DNA of 40,047 nucleotides from an uncultured Eubacteriales bacterium (GTDB taxonomy: Bacteria; Bacillota; Clostridia; Oscillospirales; Oscillospiraceae): contig CASFFN010000027.1 of NCBI GenBank assembly GCA_949293985.1, positions 1 through 40,047 on the forward strand, given 5' to 3'. Under the pieces are notes generated by a model, which did no database searches, had not been told where the DNA came from, and saw only the letters and a list, made by a program, of their open reading frames with translations. Position 1 is the first letter of the stretch. Every line of letters starts with the position of its first letter. The position numbers and the translations under genes are program-made. Positions 22,717-32,037 of the stretch are shown here, piece after piece.

Positions 22717-24333
22717 ATGGATTGGAAAAGATAAAGTTGTAAATCATCATCTGGATGTGCCGTACCGGGTGCTGGAGCGGCAGTATAGCTTTGATGAAAA
22801 TGGGAAACACGATGCAGATAACGGCAGCGAAAACATGATTATCCACGGGGACAATCTGGAAGCGCTGAAATCCCTGCTGCCCCAATACGAGGGCCGGGTG
22901 AAGTGCATCTACATTGATCCGCCGTACAACACCGGGGAAGAAGGCTGGGTATATAATGACAATGTCAATGACCCGCATATCCGAGAGTGGTTGAATAAGA
23001 CGGTCGGTAAAGAAGGCGAAGACCTGAGCCGCCATGACAAGTGGCTGTGCATGATGTATCCACGACTCAAGTTACTGCACAAATTGCTTTCAGATGATGG
23101 AATTATTGCGGTCTCAATAAACGACCATGAACTATATAATCTCGGCGAGATTATGAATGATATTTTTGGATCTTCCAATCGTCTCGCATGTGCTCCCTTA
23201 AGGTCTGAACCTAGCGGAGGAAAAGACAAAACCGTATTGCGCACTGGTCACGAATATATTCTTTTCTACTGTAAAAGCGATCAGTCAAATCTCTCCAAAG
23301 AAGAGAAGTCTACTGGAGAATTAAATCTTCGAGATTTTAAAGGAAAATATCGAAAAGGACGCGAATTAAGAAAATGGGGAGCAGGATCATTAAGACAAGA
23401 TAGAGAGAATATGTGGTTTGCGTTTACGGCACCAAACGGAGAAGAAGTCTATCCAATTCGAAATGACGGATTAGAAGGAAGATGGAGAATAGGCAAAGAC
23501 AACCCATTAACTCAAGCAATAATTAATAACCCTGAAGAAGCACACTGGGAACTATGTCCATACGATGATGGAATAGTAGTTGACGGAAAAACAGAGCGAT
23601 GGGTTCCTTTGAAAAAATTAGAGATGAAAAGCGCTCTTTTGGATGGAATAGCTGGCTAGATGGATATGGGACAAATGCTGATGCTACAGCGGTGATTAAG
23701 CTGATTTTTGGTACAAAAATCTTTGATACTCCCAAACCATTGTCACTAATTGAATGGATTGTTTCTTTACACAGTGATGAAAACTCAATTGTTCTTGACT
23801 CTTTTGCCGGTTCCGGCACCACTGCCCACGCTGTTCTGAACATGAACAAAGCCGATGGCGGACACCGCAAGTTCATTCTGATTGAGATGATGGACTACGC
23901 CGAAAGCACCACCGCCGAACGGGTCAAGCGTGTAATTGGCGGCTATGGAGAGGGTAAGAATACCGTAGCGGGCACTGGCGGCAGTTTCAGTTACTATGAG
24001 CTGGGTGAACCGCTGATGGTTGGGGATGTCCTCAATGAAAATGTGGGCGTGGAGAAAATTCGGGAATATGTCTACTTCACCGATACCAAAAGCCGCCTGC
24101 CGGAACCTCACCCGGACGAGCCGTATTTCATGGGTGTTCATGTGAACAGTGCCTATTACTTCTACTATGAGCGTCAGGCTGTCACCACTCTGAATCGTGA
24201 ATTCCTGCATACGGTCAGAACCAGGGCGGACGCCTATGTGATCTACGCCGACCTCTGCACCCTCAGCGATGCGGAATTGGAGAAATACCATATTACATTC
24301 AAGAAAATCCCCCGGGACATCACGAAACTGTAA
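22703..24333 (+). pseudogene. mod: Type III restriction-modification methyltransferase (Mod), frame broken at an A6 run
   Basis: The N-terminal frame (22703-23659) carries the adenine methyltransferase motif IV YIDPPYNTG near residue 75. It is followed by target-recognition sequence ending GKTERWVP. The frame then derails to a stop. The -1 frame continues FEKIRDEKRSFGWNSWLDG and includes the S-adenosylmethionine motif LDSFAGSGTTAHAVL and the C-terminal part to 24333. DPPY before FxGxG is the beta-class order of Type III Mod. The intact product would be about 543 residues. The break is at six A residues (about 23613-23618). Mod is needed for both methylation and DNA recognition by the Res complex, so a true break would inactivate the system. 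Slippage or base-calling error are alternatives. Confidence 0.8.
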
Positions 24334-24345
24334 GGAGGTCATGGT

Positions 24346-26949
24346 ATGGAACTCAATAACTACCAAAAGCAAGTCATGCGTGACCTGTCTGCATACTTAA
24401 CCTGTGTCAACCGCGGCACCAACCTGTATTCTGCGTGGCGGGAATACTGGTTTGCAAAGGATGTGGCGGTGGGTCTGGGAGGAGTGCCGTCTTACGACAA
24501 TGCCATTGAGCGTGTACCCCATGTGTGCATGAAGGTTCCTACCGGCGGCGGCAAGACTTTCATGGCCTGTGCTTCCGTCAAGCGTATTTTTGATGCTATG
24601 CCCACCGGCAAGCCGCAGGTGGTGGTGTGGTTGGTGCCCAGTGATTCCATTCTGACTCAAACAGTTCGCAATCTGTCGAATGTGAATCATCCGTACCGCC
24701 AGAAACTGGATCAGGATTTTGCCGGGCGTGTTGGCGTTTATACGAAGGAAATGCTGCTGAACGGTCAGAACTTCTCACCGGATACCGTCCGGGAAATGCT
24801 GACGCTCTGCATTATGAGCTATGGTTCGCTGCGAATTGACAGCAAGAAAAAGGATGTTCGCAAAGTCTATCAGGAGAACGGCAACCTGTTCCGTTTTGCG
24901 GAATTCTTTAAGGACAAGGAGGCGCTGTTGGCAGATACGCCCGATACAGCGCTGATTCAGGTTCTGCGCCACTTGGAGCCGGTCGTAATTGTGGACGAAA
25001 GCCACAATGCCGGTTCTGACCTCAGCGTTGAAATGCTGAATAATCTGAATCCGTCCTTTGTCCTCGATCTGACAGCAACACCCCGAAAGAACAGCAACAT
25101 CATCTCCTATGTGGATGCACGGGAACTGAAGAAAGAGCATATGGTGAAGCTCCCGGTGGTTGTATACAACCGTACCACCCGGCAGAGCGTCATTCAGGAT
25201 GCCATCCAGCTCCGCGGCAGCATTGAAAAGGAAGCCATTGCCGCAGAGGAAGCGGGCGGCAGGTACATCCGTCCCATTGTGCTGTTCCAGGCACAGCCCA
25301 AAACTTCCGACAATAGTGATACCTTTGATAAAATCAAAAGCCTGTTGATGGATATGGGCATCCCGGAAGAGCAGATTGCAGTCAAAATATCCAATGTGGA
25401 TGATCTCAAGGGCAGGGACTTGATGAGCAGAGACTGCCCGATTCGGTATATTATCACAGTGAATGCCCTGAAGGAAGGCTGGGATTGCCCCTTTGCCTAT
25501 ATTCTGGCATCGTTGGCAAACCGCACCTCCACGGTGGATGTGGAGCAGATTCTGGGCCGAATTCTGCGTCAGCCCTATGCCATGCGGCATGCTTCTCCGC
25601 TTCTTAACACATCCTATGTGCTGACAAACTCCGTAGATTTCCACAACACGCTGGAGAAAATTGTTGCCGGCCTGAACAAGGCAGGATTCAGCCGCAAAGA
25701 CTATCGTATCGGTGAAGTGATCGATGCCCCGCCAACACCTGTCCAGCCGATAACTGTGCAGACAGAAATCCCCATGGAACCCACGCCTGCAGAGGACGCA
25801 TTTGAAGATATAAACACTCAGGAAGTGAGAACAGCTCTGGAAAGCGAAGATGCAACTGGATCCTCTGTTGCCCAGATGGTTCAGACGGCAACACAGCAGG
25901 CCGAAAGCTATACTGAGGCTGTCAGTACACCGGATGATGGATTCATGGGAGGTGAGCTTGGAGATATGCTGCAACAGAATGCCATTCAGGCACATTTCGC
26001 AAAAGAGGTCTCTGAACTCCGGCTTCCTCAGTTCTTCCTTCGTTCTGTCCCGGATCTGTTTGGCGATGAATATGAACTGCTGCAGCCTGAAAACCTCTCC
26101 GAAGGCTTCTCCTTGGCAGGTCAGGATGCCCAGGTGCGTTTTGAATTGGCTACCGGTGATATGTACCGTGTGGATGTGGAAGAACACGGGGAAGCTGTCC
26201 CTAAATATAAGCGGGCATCCAGCGAACTGAGCGAATATATCCGCAATCGTTTGGCGCAGCTGCCGCCGGAGCAGAAAATTCAAAGTTGTACTAAGATGCT
26301 CTGCTCCCAGATCAATCGGAATAATCGCTACGCCGCAGCGGAGATCAACGACTATATGCGCCGCATTGTTGCCGGTATGACCGCAGATGAGCTGGCAGCC
26401 ATGGAAACCGCAATCCCCACTTATGCCGCAAAAATACAGGAGAAGATCAAAGGTCTTGAGGAAGCTTACCGGGAGGATCAATTCCTCCGCTGGCTGGATA
26501 CGGGTAAAATCGTGTGCATGGAAAGCGAAACACTTCGTCCGGTCATTACACCAGCGCAGACCACAGATGCCATTCCGAAATCTCTATATGAAGCCGAGAA
26601 GGATGACATGAACAACGGAGAGCACGAGCTGATTGATGCTGTGGTTGCGCTGGAAAATGTGAAATGGTGGCATCGGATCATTGAACGCAATGATTTTCAT
26701 CTGAATGGCTACATCAACCATTATCCCGACTTCATGGTGATGACCAATTCCGGCAAACTGGTGCTTATCGAATATAAGGGCGATGATCGTGACAACAGCG
26801 ACAGCGAACGCAAGCTGAAGCTGGGACGCAAATGGCAAGCGCAGTGCGGACAGAATTATCGTTACTTCATGGTATTCAAGAACCGCGAGTTCGGCATTGA
26901 CGGCGCATATACGATGGATCAGTTTGTTGAGATTATGAAGGAGTTATGA
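24346..26949 (+). CDS. res: Type III restriction endonuclease subunit (Res)
   Basis: An 867-residue protein with a superfamily 2 helicase core. Walker A is VPTGGGKTFMA near residue 65, the DEAH-like box is VIVDESHNAG near 216, motif III is DLTATPRK, and motif VI is QILGRILRQPYA. The C-terminal PD-(D/E)XK nuclease is visible as HYPDFMVM and LVLIEYKGDD near residue 800. Together with Mod it would translocate along or slide on DNA and cut near unmethylated sites. AAGGAGG precedes the ATG, 12 bp after mod. A Glu/Thr/Gln-rich linker of about 90 residues (near 470-560) separates helicase and C-terminal regions. The gene is intact, although mod is frame-broken. Confidence 0.9.
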   Translation: MELNNYQKQVMRDLSAYLTCVNRGTNLYSAWREYWFAKDVAVGLGGVPSYDNAIERVPHVCMKVPTGGGKTFMACASVKRIFDAMPTGKPQVVVWLVPSDSILTQTVRNLSNVNHPYRQKLDQDFAGRVGVYTKEMLLNGQNFSPDTVREMLTLCIMSYGSLRIDSKKKDVRKVYQENGNLFRFAEFFKDKEALLADTPDTALIQVLRHLEPVVIVDESHNAGSDLSVEMLNNLNPSFVLDLTATPRKNSNIISYVDARELKKEHMVKLPVVVYNRTTRQSVIQDAIQLRGSIEKEAIAAEEAGGRYIRPIVLFQAQPKTSDNSDTFDKIKSLLMDMGIPEEQIAVKISNVDDLKGRDLMSRDCPIRYIITVNALKEGWDCPFAYILASLANRTSTVDVEQILGRILRQPYAMRHASPLLNTSYVLTNSVDFHNTLEKIVAGLNKAGFSRKDYRIGEVIDAPPTPVQPITVQTEIPMEPTPAEDAFEDINTQEVRTALESEDATGSSVAQMVQTATQQAESYTEAVSTPDDGFMGGELGDMLQQNAIQAHFAKEVSELRLPQFFLRSVPDLFGDEYELLQPENLSEGFSLAGQDAQVRFELATGDMYRVDVEEHGEAVPKYKRASSELSEYIRNRLAQLPPEQKIQSCTKMLCSQINRNNRYAAAEINDYMRRIVAGMTADELAAMETAIPTYAAKIQEKIKGLEEAYREDQFLRWLDTGKIVCMESETLRPVITPAQTTDAIPKSLYEAEKDDMNNGEHELIDAVVALENVKWWHRIIERNDFHLNGYINHYPDFMVMTNSGKLVLIEYKGDDRDNSDSERKLKLGRKWQAQCGQNYRYFMVFKNREFGIDGAYTMDQFVEIMKEL

Positions 26950-27007
26950 TATTATCTGAATTAGTCTACGGAAAACAAGAGATTCGAAAGCACCGGAGGG
27001 GGATAGT

Positions 27008-27733
27008 GTGAACTCTATTACAATTACATCGTTTTCGGAGTACATTTCACATGTAGAACATTACTATGGTAGGAACCATTTGTTCAGAGGTCTGAAAAAG
27101 AAAAGTTATCCTCTGATTCCGAAAATAGGCCGCAAGAATTATGTCCAAAGATGTTCCGGCGAAGCGGAGCAGCAATTATTTGAACTGCAGGACTTAGAAG
27201 AACGTACGATGAATGATTTCATCAAGATGTCAGTGCCTCATATGGATCTAAGGGATATGAATCCATGGGACCAATGGACAATCGGACAGCATCATGGACT
27301 TCCTACAAGATTCTTGGATTGGACTGAGAATCCGTTGATTGCGGCGTATTTTGCAACAGAAGATGCTACCGACGATGTTGCAATATGTGTAACAGACCGA
27401 ACTCAGTTCAATGTGGGAACTGATGATCTTCCTGATATCTTCTCGCTTCCTGAGGATGATGATGTCCTGCTCCATATTCCGAGTTATATTAATGCCCGGA
27501 TTATTGCACAGAAAGGCGTTTTTACTGTTCATCGTAATCCAACCCTTCCTCTCGATCAAACAAAAATCAATGGAGTTTTGTGTAATGTTGACCAATTGAT
27601 TGTTCCAAAGGAAGCATTACAGGAGTTTGTAAAAGATTTGGACTGGTTTGGTATTAACCGTTCGTTTATTTATCCGGGGCTTGATGGTTTGGCATACTAT
27701 CTTGATTTTAAGGCGAAAGGAGGCATTGACTGA
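27008..27733 (+). CDS. FRG-domain protein
   Basis: 241 residues with the FRG pattern: HLFRGLKKKSYPLIPKIGR near residue 22 and QHHGLPTRFLDWTENPLIAA near residue 94. FRG domains are common in phage-defence neighbourhoods, but the biochemical activity is not settled. The GTG start follows CGGAGGGGGA. The stop overlaps the ATG of the next gene (TGATG), so they are translated together. It lies 58 bp after res and may belong to the same transcript. Confidence 0.82.
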   Translation: MNSITITSFSEYISHVEHYYGRNHLFRGLKKKSYPLIPKIGRKNYVQRCSGEAEQQLFELQDLEERTMNDFIKMSVPHMDLRDMNPWDQWTIGQHHGLPTRFLDWTENPLIAAYFATEDATDDVAICVTDRTQFNVGTDDLPDIFSLPEDDDVLLHIPSYINARIIAQKGVFTVHRNPTLPLDQTKINGVLCNVDQLIVPKEALQEFVKDLDWFGINRSFIYPGLDGLAYYLDFKAKGGID

Positions 27734-28782
27734 TGTACGTTCCTGTGATGAAAAATCGTACTGTCGAAGTTAGCGTATTGCAGCAATTAAGTGCTATGCA
27801 TGTTTTCGATGGTAACATTATCCCATTAGTTGAGTTGATTCAGGAGAAAACCAGAAGCAATAATAGGAACACATTTATTCAAGACTTATGCACTATTCTT
27901 GAGAACGCACCGGATATGCATATGATGGTAGATTTTTATAAGTCGACAAAGCTACGCAACACGACAGACGCAATCCGTGAGTATGTAACAATGTCCATTC
28001 GTATCCCCGAATTCGGGATTAGTAAACTGGCTCCACTGGCAGAGTATAGTAATCGTATAGTGCCGGTTGTCTCTTACCTTTCGGAGAGTGTGTCATTGGA
28101 ACGCATAGCATTTGAGGCAAATCAATACCGCACTTATTTCCCTCGCATAGCTTTTCGAGTAAAAGTGCAAGAATTTGAACATGTATTCTCGTGCGTTGAA
28201 GAGCTAATTTCTTCACAGGATTATTTAATCTTGGACATTGAATCTGCATCTCATATGAGTCCCGTGTTCAAAAAGATATATAAGCGGATAGCAGATAGCA
28301 AGAAAAAGCATGGATTCACTTCAGTAATAATTAATGCTCACCGTCCAGAAGGCCTCGCAAACAAAGAAATGCTTGACGGAGAACCGATTGCTGACATTGA
28401 CAACAGCTTAAAGGAACTGTACTCCTCAGCCTATATGAGCAAATTTGATGGATTTGGGGATTATGCTTGTATTTCTGCTGCACTCCCATCTACTGGTGGA
28501 GCAATTAGTCCTGTTGGTATTTATTACTCCAATGAAAATAACTATTTTGTTTCCTATAGGGGGCGTGCCCCACAACTATCTGAGTTTCCGCTATATATTG
28601 CACCGAGAATAGTGAGTTCGGAATACTGGCGTGAATTTAGCGATGAGCATCATAAGACTTGTCCAGGTTGTCAAGAAATCGCAGATGTCGTGTCAGGGGT
28701 AAAAAGCGGAAGAAATCAAGCACAGTGGAAAATGATTACCATGCTGCATTATATATACACTATGTTTGAGATAGATGCATAA
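27733..28782 (+). CDS. Beta-family / sce7725-like protein
   Basis: 349 residues. The opening MYVPVMKNRTVEVSVLQQLS, the following IIPLVELIQEKT, and the central YLILDIESAS resemble the phage T4 beta-protein family, to which sce7725-type proteins belong. The C-terminus has a CPGC pair (HHKTCPGCQEIADV) that could bind metal. Function is unknown. It is translationally coupled to the FRG gene and convergent with a sce7726-like gene. In my recollection sce7725 and sce7726 genes are repeatedly neighbours, which suggests a shared system. Confidence 0.65.
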   Translation: MYVPVMKNRTVEVSVLQQLSAMHVFDGNIIPLVELIQEKTRSNNRNTFIQDLCTILENAPDMHMMVDFYKSTKLRNTTDAIREYVTMSIRIPEFGISKLAPLAEYSNRIVPVVSYLSESVSLERIAFEANQYRTYFPRIAFRVKVQEFEHVFSCVEELISSQDYLILDIESASHMSPVFKKIYKRIADSKKKHGFTSVIINAHRPEGLANKEMLDGEPIADIDNSLKELYSSAYMSKFDGFGDYACISAALPSTGGAISPVGIYYSNENNYFVSYRGRAPQLSEFPLYIAPRIVSSEYWREFSDEHHKTCPGCQEIADVVSGVKSGRNQAQWKMITMLHYIYTMFEIDA

Positions 28783-28785
28783 CAT

Positions 28786-28829
28786 AAAAGTGGCTCAGTC
28801 AGGGCATTCACCCTGACTGAGCCACTTTT
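28786..28829. terminator. Bidirectional terminator between convergent genes
   Basis: A perfect 19-bp stem (AAAAGTGGCTCAGTCAGGG, 28786-28804, with 28811-28829) has loop CATTCA. A and T runs flank it on both sides, serving the beta-family gene and the sce7726-like gene. Confidence 0.92.
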
Positions 28830-29679
28830 ATTTTGTATACAATAGACTGGGGTCTATGTTAGATGAGAAAAAACTTTGAATGTCGATTGGAAGGATTTCA
28901 TCAAAATGTTCTGTGATAAAAGCCCACTGGTTTTCATACTTATGCCTCAATAACTGCCGATATTGTTTCCAGATTGGTGTAGTCTCCGCTATTTCTAAAA
29001 GATGATCCTTTTTTTCGGCTCTTGTTCGAAAGTCTTTCTCTTTTAGCAATCTGAGCAAATAACTCATGTCACTGCTGGATAAACTATTGATACAAAATGT
29101 AATGTCACAAATATTCTTCTGCGCCCTTTTGGCATAAGAAAAAACAAATTCATTATCTTTATTGACTCTGTAAGATATTATTCCGCAGGAATCTGGAATA
29201 TGAGGCCGAACATTTTCAGCGCGCGTATGCGGAACTATAACATAAACCTTCTCAAAAGTTTTCAAATAGTCCTGCATCTGGGTTTCCAATCTATCAAATG
29301 TATCGTATTCTGTTTTGATTTCATAAGCATATGAGCTGCCGTTAATTCTACAAATATCAACTCTACTGTCTCCGATGGACATTTCGAAGGCAACTATATG
29401 ATCCATTCTACTCTTTAATTGTTTGATAAAGAAATACTTAATAACCCTTTCGCAATGGTAGAAAGTGAAGATTAAGTCATTGACAACACTATTCGATAAA
29501 CAACTTTTTCGTAATAGTTCAATCTCACTATGAGTTGTTTTACTAAATACATACTCCAGTTTTGACCAACGCACATCCTCAGGATCGTAAATATTATAAT
29601 CCTTGTTTATTACCTTGCACATTTGAATGATCTCTCCGGTAGAGTATTCATTCAAAATTGAACATAGATACTGATTCAA
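28828..29679 (-). CDS. sce7726-like protein, probable PD-(D/E)XK nuclease
   Basis: 283 residues. The segment IGDSRVDICRINGSSYAYEI leading into KTEYDTFDRLETQMQDYLKT and VYVIVPHT matches the sce7726 pattern: Asp in the first strand, then E-x-K in the second, as in PD-(D/E)XK nucleases. The N-terminal 80 and C-terminal 110 residues are helical and unrecognised. The start is TTG at 29679, with GGAGGAGG 8 nt upstream. It lies 16 bp after a small HTH gene and forms an operon with it. A nuclease activity is inferred from the motif only. Confidence 0.7.
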   Translation of the reverse strand: MNQYLCSILNEYSTGEIIQMCKVINKDYNIYDPEDVRWSKLEYVFSKTTHSEIELLRKSCLSNSVVNDLIFTFYHCERVIKYFFIKQLKSRMDHIVAFEMSIGDSRVDICRINGSSYAYEIKTEYDTFDRLETQMQDYLKTFEKVYVIVPHTRAENVRPHIPDSCGIISYRVNKDNEFVFSYAKRAQKNICDITFCINSLSSSDMSYLLRLLKEKDFRTRAEKKDHLLEIAETTPIWKQYRQLLRHKYENQWAFITEHFDEILPIDIQSFFSSNIDPSLLYTK

Positions 29680-29695
29680 GTTGCTTCCTCCTCCC

Positions 29696-29917
29696 TTACA
29701 CTTTATCCCAGCTTATTTTTAGACCAATTACTGATGCAATTTCTAAAACTTCTGAAAACTTAATGGTCCCGCGTGTCAATTTATTTGAGATATTTTGCAC
29801 TGTGGTTTGTTCGTCTGGCTTTCTTTGTAGATTCATTCGATTTACAACCTCGGTAAGTGTAAGGCCGTTCTGAGCTATAATCGCTTTAATCTCATTATGG
29901 ACTTGATTATGAGTCAC
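29696..29917 (-). CDS. Small HTH (XRE-like) regulator
   Basis: A 73-residue protein almost entirely made of one helix-turn-helix: NEIKAIIAQNGLTLTEVVNR, then TTVQNISNKLTRGTIKFSEV. GTG 29917 has AGAAGGTGG just upstream. A longer reading from 29983 begins at the -35 box and is excluded. A palindrome covers its own promoter, so it probably represses itself and the nuclease gene behind it. It may act as the restraint of that gene, as in toxin-antitoxin or R-M controller designs; this is inference. Confidence 0.72.
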   Translation of the reverse strand: MTHNQVHNEIKAIIAQNGLTLTEVVNRMNLQRKPDEQTTVQNISNKLTRGTIKFSEVLEIASVIGLKISWDKV

Positions 29918-29929
29918 GCTACCACCTTC

Positions 29930-29983
29930 TACACTATTATAAATAATTTTATTTATTATAGTGTAAATATGAGCTAATGTCAA
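29930..29983 (-). promoter_or_regulatory. Consensus promoter overlapped by a 36-bp palindromic operator
   Basis: On the minus strand TTGACA (29983-29978) and TATAAT (29960-29955) are both perfect and 17 bp apart. A palindrome with 17-bp arms and a single mismatch (29930-29965) covers the -10 box and start site. Confidence 0.85.
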
Positions 29984-30022
29984 GATTAGAATATAGACTA
30001 ATGATTGCGTGAATTAGGTGAG

Positions 30023-30054
30023 AAAGCCCACCAGTCGAAAGATCGGTGGGCTTT
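30023..30054. terminator. Terminator-like hairpin
   Basis: AAAGCCCACC (30023-30032) pairs with GGTGGGCTTT (30045-30054). No long T tract follows; it may belong to the remnant at 30070-30258 read on the minus strand. Confidence 0.55.
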
Positions 30055-30069
30055 GCTGCATCTAGTACG

Positions 30070-30258
30070 TTAATCCATTAGCCGATGTTCTGGCGTGCCT
30101 TGGAGATACCCCTCCAAATCTCCGCCCAGCACCAGCTGGGCATACTCCAGTGGCTTATTGTAGATCAGCCAATCCAGTTCTGAGCGCTGGTACATCGTAT
30201 CGGCGACTTCGTTTTCCACAGCAATGGCACATGGTATCGGCAAGAGAATTATGTCGCG
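30070..30258 (-). pseudogene. Remnant of a protein C-terminus, family unknown
   Basis: The minus-strand frame reads VENEVADTMYQRSELDWLIY, then NKPLEYAQLVLGGDLEGYLQ and ends GTPEHRLMD. It has good coding character but no start codon with a ribosome site and a stop just upstream (30259-30261). It looks like the 3' end of a gene whose 5' part was lost, probably when the ATPase gene's promoter region was joined here. Confidence 0.4.
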
Positions 30259-30325
30259 CTATGTATATCATTTCTTTGGAATTATGTCACAAACAGATTG
30301 ATAATTACAAGGAATTATGTTACAA
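30245..30325. repeat. Three direct repeats at an exact 33-bp period
   Basis: The core RGAATTATGTYRC occurs at 30245, 30278 and 30311, each exactly 33 bp from the next. The second and third share GGAATTATGT followed by ACAA. The last copy overlaps the promoter of the DUF4143 ATPase gene. The spacing, about three helical turns, suggests a repeated operator. Confidence 0.6.
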
Positions 30326-30326
30326 T
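30298..30326 (+). promoter_or_regulatory. SigA-type promoter of the DUF4143 ATPase gene
   Basis: TTGATA (30298-30303) and TACAAT (30321-30326) are separated by 17 bp, 33 bp upstream of the likely start codon. Confidence 0.72.
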
Positions 30327-30358
30327 AGCGGCACACGAACTGGATTGAGGTGGTTAGT

Positions 30359-31723
30359 TTGCTGCGGCGAAAGGCCTATCAAAAGCTTCTGGATTGGAAA
30401 AAGGATCGCAATCACAAAGCGCTTTGCGTTTTTGGCGCAAGACAGATTGGCAAGACAACGCTGATTCGGAAATTTGGAAAAGAGAACTACAGAAACTTTG
30501 TAGAGATCAATTTTGTTTCCGACACGGATGCTGCCGGCATTTTTGCGGGCGACCTGGATGTCAACACCATCATCACAAATCTGACTGCCTATACCCGACA
30601 GCCTATGGAGCCCGGGGAAACACTGATTTTCTTTGACGAAGTCCAGGAATGCCCCAATGTGCGGACAGCCATCAAGTTCCTTGTAGAGGACGGACGATTT
30701 GACTATATCGAATCTGGCTCCCTGCTGGGGACGAAGTACAAAACCGTCAAATCCCTTCCCGTGGGCTTTGAAGAAATCTACCGTATGTATCCCATAGACT
30801 TCGAGGAATTCCTGTGGGCAAACGGCGTTCAGGAAGCGACCATTCAATACCTGAAAACCTGTATGGATACCAAAGCGACCGTTCTGCCTGCGGTGCACGA
30901 AACCATGACAAAGCTGTTTTACAGCTATATCGTGGTGGGCGGTATGCCGGATGTGGTTCAGACCTATGTGGATACCCACGATATTGGAAAAGTCATCGGG
31001 GTGCAGACATCGCTGTTGGAGTTGTACAGGCAGGACATTTCCCGGTATGCGGAGGGAAATGAAAAAATCAAGATTCAGGCGATCTTCGACGCGATTCCGT
31101 CTCAGTTGAATGACAAGAACCGGCGCTTTATGGTGAACTCCCTTGCGCCTACCGCCCGGCTCGCCAGGTATGAGGACAGCTTCCAGTGGCTCAGTGACGC
31201 AGGGGTGGCATTGCCATGCTACAATGTTACTGAGCCTCAAACACCGCTGAAGCTGAACGAAAAACACAACCTTTTTAAGCTCTTCCTGAACGATGTGGGA
31301 CTGCTCTGTGCCGCCTGCATGGAAAATGTGCAATTTGATTTGCTTAGTGGAAATCTGGATGTGAATCTGGGCAGCATCCTGGAAAACATTGTAGCACAGC
31401 AGTTGAAGGCAAACGGCTATGATCTGTTCTATTTCGACGCCAAAAAGTATGGAGAGGTGGATTTCGTAGTCTCCGGAGGCGTTCACACCCGCCTGATCGA
31501 AGTAAAATCCGGAAATGACTACAAAAAGCACAGCGCACTGGACAAAATCCGTGCAGTTAGTGAATGGTCATTCCGGGACAGTATTGTTCTGTGTAAAGGG
31601 AATCTGGAGCTTGCCGATGATGTGCTCTATCTTCCCTGGTATATGATGATCTTCGTCTGCCCCGATGCCCCGCCCCAGGGTCTCATCTATGAGGTGGATT
31701 TGTCGGCACTGAATGGCCTTTAA
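30359..31723 (+). CDS. AAA ATPase with C-terminal DUF4143 domain
   Basis: 454 residues. The N-terminal ATPase has Walker A GARQIGKTTLIR (from residue 26) and Walker B TLIFFDEVQECP near residue 85. The C-terminal DUF4143 region contains GEVDFVVSGG then RLIEVKSG, a PD-(D/E)XK-like core. Such proteins are abundant in gut Firmicutes and Bacteroidetes and their role is unknown. I prefer the TTG at 30359 (MLRRKAYQKLLDWKKD) because GAGGTGG lies 6 nt before it and homologues start at the same point. An upstream GTG at 30350 would add three residues. Confidence 0.82.
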   Translation: MLRRKAYQKLLDWKKDRNHKALCVFGARQIGKTTLIRKFGKENYRNFVEINFVSDTDAAGIFAGDLDVNTIITNLTAYTRQPMEPGETLIFFDEVQECPNVRTAIKFLVEDGRFDYIESGSLLGTKYKTVKSLPVGFEEIYRMYPIDFEEFLWANGVQEATIQYLKTCMDTKATVLPAVHETMTKLFYSYIVVGGMPDVVQTYVDTHDIGKVIGVQTSLLELYRQDISRYAEGNEKIKIQAIFDAIPSQLNDKNRRFMVNSLAPTARLARYEDSFQWLSDAGVALPCYNVTEPQTPLKLNEKHNLFKLFLNDVGLLCAACMENVQFDLLSGNLDVNLGSILENIVAQQLKANGYDLFYFDAKKYGEVDFVVSGGVHTRLIEVKSGNDYKKHSALDKIRAVSEWSFRDSIVLCKGNLELADDVLYLPWYMMIFVCPDAPPQGLIYEVDLSALNGL

Positions 31724-31782
31724 TTTGCAAAATGTGAGCGAGACTATCAGAGCAACCAGTGAATACGTATAGAGGAGAGAAC

Positions 31783-31956
31783 ATGGGGCGTCTATCAACC
31801 AAGGAAAACAAAACGTTATTCCAGCTTACGCAGACAACCTGGTTGCTACATGATACCGATATGGGATGCCATAATCCACGAGGAAGCACTTCTTGCGCAG
31901 AGGGACTACAAAAACGCGGAATGGATGTAGCCTGTGAGGCATGCAACTACACATGA
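31783..31956 (+). pseudogene. Fragment of an XRE-type regulator fused to unrelated sequence
   Basis: After AGAGGAG the ATG opens MGRLSTKENKTLFQLT, the N-terminus of a small XRE-type regulator common in gut Clostridia. The homology then breaks off. The remaining residues (HDTDMGCHNPRGSTSC onwards) do not resemble the family. Another frame over 31845-31935 reads WDAIIHEEALLAQRDYKN, which has better coding character. The interval 31724-32037 therefore looks like joined gene scraps, with no intact gene. Confidence 0.4.
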
Positions 31957-32037
31957 ACGAAGATGCAAACGTGGTAGGATAATAGCAAACCGAAGATACA
32001 CCCCGAATACGAGTAAAAATGATAGAGAGGAACAAAT

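Noticed and set aside
23600..23625. Classical phase-variable repeat in mod
   Set aside because: Only six A residues are present. Known phase-variable Type III mod genes use much longer repeat tracts, so I report a frame break and not a switch.
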